Assembly: GCA_009781765.1 (NCBI GenBank)
Contig: WQVC01000018.1
Location: 1 to 36,435 of the forward strand
From: Defluviitaleaceae bacterium
GTDB lineage: Bacteria; Bacillota; Clostridia; Lachnospirales; WQUN01
Length of the DNA stretch: 36,435 nucleotides
Reading direction: 5' to 3'
The notes below the pieces were generated by a model. The model worked only from the letters and a program-made list of their open reading frames with translations, was not told the DNA's origin and ran no database searches. Each line of letters opens with the position of its first letter. Position 1 is the first letter of the stretch. Made by a program: the position numbers and the translations under genes. Below are positions 31,271 to 36,435 of this stretch, one piece after another.

Positions 31271-32332
31271 ATGAGAATTTACAATTTTTCCGCAGGACCT
31301 GCTGTTTTGCCGCTGCCGGTGCTTGAAAAAGCCGCCGCCGAGCTTGTCGAATACGGCGACGCCGGCATGAGCGTGGCCGAAATGAGCCACCGCTCGAAAG
31401 CCTACGATGACATCCACACAGCCGCTGTTGAGCTGTTGCGCGAATTGATGAACGTCCCTTCAAACTATAAAATTCTTTTCCTTCAGGGCGGCGCGAGTAT
31501 GCAATTCGCTCAAATTCCCATGAATTTGAAAAAGAACGGCAAGGCAGATTTCGTAATAACGGGCGAATGGTCGAACCGCGCGTACAAAGAAGCATCCGGC
31601 ATTCTTGATGCCCGTATCGCCGCGTCTTCCGAAGACATAAAATTCGCCCGCATCCCCGAAATCAAAGATATTTCCCCGGACGCCGACTACTTACACATTT
31701 GCACAAACAACACAATCACCGGCACACGTTTTACCGAAATCCCCGACACGGGCAAAATCCCCCTTGTTGCGGATATGTCCAGCGGCATTTTGTCGGAGGT
31801 CTTCGACGTATCAAAATTCGGCTTAATTTACGCGGGAACGCAAAAAAACATCGGGCCGGCCGGAATGGCGGTTGTAATAATTCGCGAGGATTTAATCAAC
31901 AACGACAACAAATTGCCGGTTTTCCTTCAATACAAATCCCACGCCGACGCAAACTCCCTTTACAACACCCCGCCCACGTACACAATTTACATGGTAAAAC
32001 TCTGCCTCGAATGGCTGAAATCTCAAGGCGGCGTACCCGGCATTCAAAAAATTAACGAAGCCAAAGCAAAAATTTTATACGATTATCTCGACTCTTCCGC
32101 GCTTTTCCGCGGCATTGCCGACAAAGCCCACCGCTCCTTAATGAACGTACCCTTCACAACAGGCGACGACGAAAAAGACAAGCAATTCGTAAAAGAAGCC
32201 TCTGCCGCAGGTTTCGCCAATCTCGGCGGACATCGCCTTGTCGGCGGGCTTCGCGCAAGCATTTACAATGCAATGCCCACCGAAGGCGTACAGGCTCTTG
32301 TTGACTTTATGAAAAAATTTGAAAGCAGGTAA
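31271..32332 (+). CDS. serC: Phosphoserine aminotransferase SerC
   Basis: A 353-residue PLP enzyme that converts 3-phosphohydroxypyruvate and glutamate to phosphoserine. The N-terminus IYNFSAGPAVLPLPVLEKA is diagnostic; FLQGGASMQFAQIPMNL binds the cofactor phosphate, LVADMSSGIL carries the PLP-ring Asp, and GTQKNIGPAGMAVVIIR contains the PLP-binding Lys. The C-terminus GGHRLVGGLRASIYNAMPTEGV is conserved. GGAG lies 9 nt before the ATG. It is followed by serA and a DUF1015 gene, the usual serine-synthesis cluster in Clostridia. Confidence 0.97.
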   Translation: MRIYNFSAGPAVLPLPVLEKAAAELVEYGDAGMSVAEMSHRSKAYDDIHTAAVELLRELMNVPSNYKILFLQGGASMQFAQIPMNLKKNGKADFVITGEWSNRAYKEASGILDARIAASSEDIKFARIPEIKDISPDADYLHICTNNTITGTRFTEIPDTGKIPLVADMSSGILSEVFDVSKFGLIYAGTQKNIGPAGMAVVIIREDLINNDNKLPVFLQYKSHADANSLYNTPPTYTIYMVKLCLEWLKSQGGVPGIQKINEAKAKILYDYLDSSALFRGIADKAHRSLMNVPFTTGDDEKDKQFVKEASAAGFANLGGHRLVGGLRASIYNAMPTEGVQALVDFMKKFESR

Positions 32333-32339
32333 GCAGACC

Positions 32340-32378
32340 GAGGGGGAAAACTTTTTTTACAAAAAAGTTTTCCCCCTC
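32340..32378 (+). repeat. 18-bp perfect hairpin after serC
   Basis: GAGGGGGAAAACTTTTTT (32340-32357) pairs with its exact complement (32361-32378), loop TAC. No T run follows, so it may slow 3' decay or partly terminate. Confidence 0.6.
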
Positions 32379-32400
32379 ACCCCCTTTCAAAAAATTTAAC

Positions 32401-32427
32401 AAAAAACCGCGCAAGGCGCGGTTTTTG
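32401..32427 (+). terminator. Terminator between serC and serA
   Basis: AAAACCGCGC (32403-32412) pairs with GCGCGGTTTT (32416-32425), followed by T residues. It would reduce read-through from serC into serA. Confidence 0.75.
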
Positions 32428-32431
32428 TGAT

Positions 32432-32488
32432 AAAGTTTTGATGAAACTTTTTCAAAAGTTTCCGGGTTTGGGCGGAGTCCAAGGTTTT
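32432..32488 (+). repeat. Intergenic repeat copy B (empty site)
   Basis: AAAGTTTTGATGAAACTTT, then TTCAAAAGTTT and a weak hairpin TTGGG/TCCAA, ending GGTTTT. The central AAACTTT can pair either with the AAAGTTT before it or with the AAAGTTT after it. It represents the uninterrupted form of copy C and lies just before serA. Confidence 0.7.
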
Positions 32489-32516
32489 AAATTTAATAAA
32501 AGAGAGGAAACTACAC

Positions 32517-33677
32517 ATGTTTAAAATTTTGACACGTAACAAAATTGCGGACTGCGGGCTGAATGAATTGCCGGCGGATAAATTTGCAATATCTGACAGC
32601 GAGGCAAGCCCGGACGGAATAATTTTGCGCAGCTATGTTCTGCCGGAAGAAGAGCTTACACCCGGACTTAAAGCAATCGGGCGCGCCGGTGCCGGCACGA
32701 ATAATATCCCCGTTGACTCGTGCGCCGAAAAAGGCATCGTTGTGTTTAACACGCCCGGCGCAAACGCCAACGGCGTAAAAGAAATCGTGATTGCGGGGTT
32801 GCTTTTGGCATCGCGCGACATCGTCGGCGGAATAAATTGGGTGCAAGGTCTGGCGGGAGAAAGCGGCGTTGCAAAAACCGTTGAGAAAGGTAAAGCGGAG
32901 TTTGTCGGACCGGAAATTTCGGGCAAAACGCTCGGCGTTATCGGACTCGGCGCAATCGGCGTGCTTGTAGCAAATGCATGTCGCGCACTCGGCATGAGCG
33001 TCATCGGCTACGACCCGTACATCTCCGTTGATGCGGCATGGGGGCTTTCGCGCGGCGTAAAAAAAGCACCCGACCTTGATTCGCTTTTGGCGGAAAGTGA
33101 CTATATTTCACTGCACGTGCCGGTAAATAAGGACACGAAAGGCATGTTCAACAAAGAAATGTTTGCGAAATGCAAAAAAGGCATTCGCATCGTGAACTCC
33201 GCGCGCGCCGAACTTGTTGACGACGACGCGATTCTCGCCGCGATTGATGACGGCACGGTTTTCTGCTATGTAACCGACTTCCCCAACGAAAAAATGCTCG
33301 GAAACAAGCGCGTCGTGCCGATTCCGCATCTCGGCGCATCAACGCCGGAATCCGAAGACAACTGCGCAACAATGGCGTCGGCGCAGGTTCGCGAGTATTT
33401 GCTTCACGGCAATATAAAAAATTCCGTAAATTTTGCAAATTGCGAACTGCCCTACGTCGGAAAAAAACGCATTTGCATTATTCATCGCAATTTGCCCAAT
33501 GTCATCAGCCCCGTCACGACGATGCTTGCCGACCGTTCGAGCAATATCGATAACTTGCTGATGAAAAGTAAAGGCGATTTTTCATACGCGCTTTTGGACG
33601 TAGACTGCCTCGACTTGGGCAATATCGGCGACGAAATCGCGAAACTTCCTAATATAATAAGCGTAAGGGTGATATAG
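32517..33677 (+). CDS. serA: D-3-phosphoglycerate dehydrogenase SerA
   Basis: A 386-residue NAD-dependent enzyme that oxidises 3-phosphoglycerate, the first step of serine synthesis. LGVIGLGAIGVLVANACRALGMSVIGYDPY is the Rossmann motif; catalytic Arg and Glu lie in RIVNSARAELVDD and YVTDFPNEK, and the His in IPHLGASTPESEDNCA. The last 75 residues (KRICIIHRNLPNVISPVTTML) form a short C-terminal ACT-like domain that may bind serine. This short form lacks the intervening domain of longer SerA proteins. GAGAGGAAA precedes the ATG. Confidence 0.95.
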   Translation: MFKILTRNKIADCGLNELPADKFAISDSEASPDGIILRSYVLPEEELTPGLKAIGRAGAGTNNIPVDSCAEKGIVVFNTPGANANGVKEIVIAGLLLASRDIVGGINWVQGLAGESGVAKTVEKGKAEFVGPEISGKTLGVIGLGAIGVLVANACRALGMSVIGYDPYISVDAAWGLSRGVKKAPDLDSLLAESDYISLHVPVNKDTKGMFNKEMFAKCKKGIRIVNSARAELVDDDAILAAIDDGTVFCYVTDFPNEKMLGNKRVVPIPHLGASTPESEDNCATMASAQVREYLLHGNIKNSVNFANCELPYVGKKRICIIHRNLPNVISPVTTMLADRSSNIDNLLMKSKGDFSYALLDVDCLDLGNIGDEIAKLPNIISVRVI

Positions 33678-33678
33678 C

Positions 33679-34911
33679 ATGGCAATTGTGCGACCTTTCA
33701 AAGCAGTGCGGCCGAAGCGTGAGCTTGCTTCGGCTGTTGCCGCGCTCCCATATGACGTAATGAATACGGAAGAAGCCCGTCAGATGGCGACGGGCAATCC
33801 GTATTCTTTTTTGCGTGTGGACAAAGCGGAAATCGACCTTCCCCTCGAAACCGACCAATACGACCCGGCAGTTTACGCTCGCGCGAAAGAAAATTTGCAA
33901 AATTTAATGCGCGACGCGATGCAGCAAGACGAGCAGCCGAATTTTTATATTTATCGCTTAACCGGCTACGGGCAGTGTCAAACGGGGCTTGCGGCATGTG
34001 TGAGTGCCGACGAATACGAGCGCGGTTTAATCAAACGCCACGAATTTACCCGCCCCGACAAGGAACAAGACCGCGTAAATCATGTTGAAGCAACCGAGGC
34101 TCATACCGGTCCGATTTTTTTGGCGTATCGCGATGAAGTTCAGGGAGGCGCGGATACCCCGAAAAAACTCATGGCGGAATTGGTAAAGTCTCCGCCGGAA
34201 TACGACTTCACCGCAGAAGACGGCGTTCGGCATGAATTATGGGTCGTGGACGACGCGGCGGCACAAAACACGCTTGTCACGATGTTTGCAAATGTTCCCG
34301 CGCTGTATATCGCCGACGGGCATCACAGAAACGCCACAGCAGCCATCGTTGCAAAAAAACGCGGCGGCAACCCCGACGCCGAGCATAATTTTTATCTTGC
34401 GGTAATTTTTCCGCACGACGAGCTTGCAATTTTGGATTACAACCGCGTTGTGAAGGATTTGAACGGCAATTCGCCGGATGAATTTTTGCAAAAACTTTCC
34501 GACGAATGGATTTTGGAAAAAAGCGACCGCCCGGTTAAACCCTCGCGCAAATTTGAAGTCGGTATGTATATGAAGGGGCAGTGGTTTCGCTTGGCGAAAA
34601 AAAATCCGCCGAACACCGCCGACCCCATCGAAAATCTCGACTGCTCTGTTTTGCAAAATGCGTTGCTCGCGCCGATTCTCGGAATCGGCGACCCCCGCAC
34701 CGACAAACGCATCGACTTCGTCGGCGGAATACGCGGACTCGAAGGGCTTGAAGCCCGCGTAAACAGCGGCGAAATGGCGGTCGCTTTCGCGCTGTTTCCC
34801 ACATCAATGGACGAGCTTATGTCTGTTGCTGACGCAAATCAAATCATGCCCCCGAAATCTACGTGGTTTGAGCCTAAACTGCGAAGCGGGCTTTTGGTGC
34901 ATTTGTTTTAA
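33679..34911 (+). CDS. DUF1015 family protein of the serine cluster
   Basis: A 410-residue protein of the DUF1015 family, which in Clostridia commonly follows serC and serA. Conserved segments are present: IVRPFKAVRP...VAALPYDVMNTEEAR at the N-terminus, NHVEATEAHTGPIFLAYRD, LYIADGHHRNATAA (the hallmark motif), FPTSMDELMSVADANQIMPPKSTWFEPKL and GLLVHLF at the C-terminus. The biochemical role is not established; context suggests serine metabolism. It starts 1 nt after the serA stop. Its own TAA is followed immediately, and in the same frame, by the ATG of the integrase gene. Confidence 0.9.
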   Translation: MAIVRPFKAVRPKRELASAVAALPYDVMNTEEARQMATGNPYSFLRVDKAEIDLPLETDQYDPAVYARAKENLQNLMRDAMQQDEQPNFYIYRLTGYGQCQTGLAACVSADEYERGLIKRHEFTRPDKEQDRVNHVEATEAHTGPIFLAYRDEVQGGADTPKKLMAELVKSPPEYDFTAEDGVRHELWVVDDAAAQNTLVTMFANVPALYIADGHHRNATAAIVAKKRGGNPDAEHNFYLAVIFPHDELAILDYNRVVKDLNGNSPDEFLQKLSDEWILEKSDRPVKPSRKFEVGMYMKGQWFRLAKKNPPNTADPIENLDCSVLQNALLAPILGIGDPRTDKRIDFVGGIRGLEGLEARVNSGEMAVAFALFPTSMDELMSVADANQIMPPKSTWFEPKLRSGLLVHLF

Positions 34912-36072
34912 ATGCGAAAGCCGAAAAAAAATCCCAACGGCGCGGGAAGCATTCGCCAACGAAGCGACGGCACTTGGGAAGCTCGATATACGCAGGAAAT
35001 TCACGCGGGAACAGGCAAGCAAATTCGCAAGTCGGTGTACGGAAAAACGCAACAGGAAGTTCGTCAAAAGTTGGCGCAAATCACGGTCGAACTGGACAGC
35101 GGCACATTTATTGAGCCGTCACGCCTGACCGTCGGCGAATGGTTGGACATGTGGCTTGCGGATTATGTGAAAATTTCCGTCAAATTAACGACCTATCAGA
35201 CATACGAAAGAAAATGCCGCGGCAACATCAAGCCACATTTGGCTGCGGTTAAATTGTCGGCACTTACCGCGCCGGCGATTCAAAAAATGATTAACCGGCT
35301 GAACGAAGACCTCTCGCCGAAATCGGTAAAATGCATACACGGAATCCTCCACAAGGCGTTGCAACAAGCCGTTTCGTTGGGATACATTCGCGCAAATCCC
35401 GCCGACGCCTGCAAATTGCCGAAACTCGTAAAAAAAGAAATCACGCCTCTCGACAAGGAGGAAATTTCAGCGTTCATTGATGCTGTTCGCGGGCATGAAT
35501 TTGAAACGCTGTACTTGGTGACGCTGTTTACCGGGGTACGCCAGTCGGAGGCAATCGGATTGCGGTGGCGATGCGTTGATTTCGAAACCGGCAGGATTTT
35601 AATTAACGGGCAGCTTCTTCGCGACTACGCCGCAGGCGGTTATTATTTTGACGAATCCACAAAAAACAACAAGTCGCGGCACATTGCTCCCGCAAAATTT
35701 GTTATGGCGGCGTTGAAAAAACACAAAGTCGAGCAAATGAAGGCGCGGATGCTTGCGGGTTCGGCGTGGATTGAAAGCGATTACGTTTTTACAAATGAGT
35801 CGGGCGAACATTTGAAACACGTCACTGTTTACAAGGGGTACAAGCGAATTGTTTCCGAACTCGGAATACCGACGGCGCGTTATCACGACTTGCGTCACAG
35901 CTATGCCGTTGCTGCAATCCGCGCCGGCGACGACGTGAAAACGGTTCAAGAAAACTTGGGGCATCACACGGCGGCGTTCACTCTCGACCAATACGGACAC
36001 GTTACCGAAAACATGAAGCGGGAATCCGCCGACAGAATGGATATGTATATAGCGAACGCGCTCGCCCCGTAA
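34912..36072 (+). CDS. Tyrosine recombinase (phage/ICE-type integrase)
   Basis: A 386-residue site-specific recombinase. The N-terminal arm-DNA-binding domain (GAGSIRQRSDGTWEARYTQE) is followed by a core-binding SAM-like domain (residues 65-150) and the catalytic domain with all expected residues: Arg in TGVRQSEAIGL, the beta-hairpin Lys in KNNKSRHIAP, HDLRHSYAV, GHHTAAFTLDQYGHV with the Tyr nucleophile. Its gene ends 100 bp from the 3' end of tRNA-Ser, the usual attachment site of such enzymes. It has no Shine-Dalgarno, and its ATG directly follows the DUF1015 stop in frame, so translation may be coupled. No other phage or conjugation genes are visible, so the element is reduced, displaced or extends beyond what can be seen. 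Confidence 0.93.
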   Translation: MRKPKKNPNGAGSIRQRSDGTWEARYTQEIHAGTGKQIRKSVYGKTQQEVRQKLAQITVELDSGTFIEPSRLTVGEWLDMWLADYVKISVKLTTYQTYERKCRGNIKPHLAAVKLSALTAPAIQKMINRLNEDLSPKSVKCIHGILHKALQQAVSLGYIRANPADACKLPKLVKKEITPLDKEEISAFIDAVRGHEFETLYLVTLFTGVRQSEAIGLRWRCVDFETGRILINGQLLRDYAAGGYYFDESTKNNKSRHIAPAKFVMAALKKHKVEQMKARMLAGSAWIESDYVFTNESGEHLKHVTVYKGYKRIVSELGIPTARYHDLRHSYAVAAIRAGDDVKTVQENLGHHTAAFTLDQYGHVTENMKRESADRMDMYIANALAP

Positions 36073-36087
36073 AGCATGTCCGCACCG

Positions 36088-36108
36088 TAGGGGTAACGAT
36101 AGGGGTAA
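36088..36108 (+). repeat. Direct repeats, possible integrase arm sites
   Basis: TAGGGGTAA occurs at 36088-36096 and 36100-36108, a 12-bp period, between the integrase stop and the tRNA. Short G-rich direct repeats at this place in Gram-positive integrative elements serve as arm-type integrase binding sites; only two copies are present. Confidence 0.4.
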
Positions 36109-36128
36109 AGAGCCGGCTGTGCCAACAA

Positions 36129-36166
36129 AAAAACCCCTCGAAAGCATCTGCTTTCGAGGGGTTTTT
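36129..36166. terminator. Bidirectional terminator between integrase and tRNA-Ser
   Basis: An 18-bp perfect stem (36129-36146 with 36149-36166, loop TC) with A5 at its left foot and T5 at its right foot; its centre is CCCCTCGAAAGCA. It serves the integrase on the plus strand and tRNA-Ser on the minus strand. Confidence 0.9.
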
Positions 36167-36171
36167 CATTT

Positions 36172-36260
36172 CGGAGACGAGGAGATTTGAACTCCTGCGC
36201 CGCTATTAACGGCCTACACACTTTCCAGGCGTGCCTCTTAAACCACTTGAGTACGTCTCC
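36172..36260 (-). tRNA. tRNA-Ser (anticodon GGA)
   Basis: Read on the minus strand, the acceptor stem GGAGACG pairs with CGTCTCC, with discriminator G at 36172. The anticodon stem CACGC/GTGTG encloses CTGGAAA, giving anticodon GGA (36226-36224), which reads UCC and UCU. A long variable arm (TAGGCCGTTAATAGCGGC) and the T-arm GGAGTTCAAATCTCC confirm a class II serine tRNA of 89 nt. CCA is not encoded. Its 3' end faces the integrase gene and is a likely attachment site. Confidence 0.96.
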
Positions 36261-36272
36261 GCGACGAGAGAA

Positions 36273-36301
36273 ATTTTATCGCATTTTCAGGTTATGCGCA
36301 A
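36273..36301 (-). promoter_or_regulatory. Promoter of tRNA-Ser
   Basis: On the minus strand TTGCGC (36301-36296) and TAAAAT (36278-36273) are 17 bp apart, ending 12 bp before the mature tRNA. Confidence 0.7.
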
Positions 36302-36316
36302 GTAGTAATTTTTTAT

Positions 36317-36435
36317 GGGAGTGTCGCCATGCGCACTTAAAAGAAATCAACAAGCCCAAAAGGCATGGAGCCGCGTTTTCTTGTTTGATTGAAATGGTGT
36401 TTGGCTTCACCGAAACGGTTGTAAGCGTCAATGAA
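36317..36435 (-). mobile_element. 3' end of an insertion-sequence-like element, inverted copy
   Basis: Exact reverse complement of 3-121. The boundary GGGAGTGTCGCC begins 15 bp upstream of the tRNA-Ser -35 box and has not damaged the promoter. Flanking bases at the two copies differ (GCATA at the left copy, ATAAA at the right, both read outward from the element), so these are two separate insertions rather than one duplicated target. Confidence 0.6.
36337..36435 (-). CDS. C-terminal fragment of probable transposase (second copy)
   Basis: The same 32-codon tail as at 3-101, read on the minus strand from the window edge, ending at TAA (36339-36337). It is identical at every base, which suggests recent transposition or gene conversion. 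Confidence 0.4.
   Translation of the reverse strand, partial: FIDAYNRFGEAKHHFNQTRKRGSMPFGLVDFF

Noticed and set aside
20300-36072. A classical skin element inserted in sigK
   Set aside because: No serine recombinase or phage genes follow, rnhB and other core genes begin at once, and no SigK C-terminal half is found in the window.
1-36435. The whole window as a composite transposon bounded by two IS copies
   Set aside because: Most of the interior is housekeeping genes, the bases flanking the two copies differ, and the IS copies are cut by the window edges. Coincident IS ends are better explained by assembly breaks at a repeat.

Overview
The window looks like chromosomal DNA of an anaerobic, spore-forming member of the class Clostridia (Bacillota) with medium GC content. 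The support is: a GlgC/GlgD pair of ADP-glucose pyrophosphorylase subunits, a DnaD/DnaC-type helicase-loading pair, a SigK-type sporulation sigma factor, an iron-only-hydrogenase-like sensor, an ECF vitamin transporter S component with type II pantothenate kinase, and Gram-positive promoter and Shine-Dalgarno signals almost everywhere. No ribosomal RNA, CRISPR array or phage structural genes are visible. The species cannot be named from this sequence.

Layout. Both ends (3-121 and 36317-36435) are the same 119-bp sequence in inverted orientation, the 3' end of an insertion-sequence-like gene, so the window probably stops at two copies of one IS. Bases 122-831 hold a strong promoter, a leader with repeats and hairpins, and a small XRE regulator. 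On the minus strand, 828-4688 is a glycogen operon (glgC, glgD) carrying an unknown gene and an ABC ATPase at its end. murC follows at 4907-6283, then a DnaA-box cluster in front of a DnaD-like / DnaC-like / DUF4097 operon (6606-9897). Bases 9894-14385 hold a probable redox or H2 signalling system: a hydrogenase-like protein fused to a chemoreceptor signalling domain, a hybrid histidine kinase in the same operon, and a divergent single-domain response regulator. Bases 14403-16595 contain a small ORF and the paired TIGR03915/TIGR03916 putative DNA-repair genes. Bases 16809-19732 contain a lipoprotein, a radical SAM/SPASM enzyme and a second lipoprotein with a duplicated HGG...PFYIVY motif, which may be the enzyme's substrate.

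A SigK gene at 19830 is cut off before its DNA-binding region 4. Next come rnhB, two small genes, and a TetR - ECF S component - pantothenate kinase operon with a clear operator; the TetR gene appears to start at ATT. Bases 23811-24112 are a repeat-rich gap with a 133-bp MITE inserted into a local intergenic repeat, leaving a 3-bp target duplication. Then come a Gfo/Idh/MocA oxidoreductase, purE, a nucleotidyltransferase, a YigZ-family gene, a Nudix-hypoxanthine phosphoribosyltransferase fusion, ftsH and a histidine phosphatase. A second MITE-like element (30845-31097) precedes the serine operon serC-serA-DUF1015. A tyrosine integrase follows DUF1015 directly and in frame, beside a tRNA-Ser(GGA) gene that is its likely attachment target.

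The most noteworthy systems are the hydrogenase-chemoreceptor/hybrid-kinase phosphorelay, the radical SAM plus repeat-lipoprotein operon, the truncated SigK gene, the TetR-controlled pantothenate operon and the Nudix-HPRT fusion. Function calls rest on motif recognition by eye; no database search was possible.
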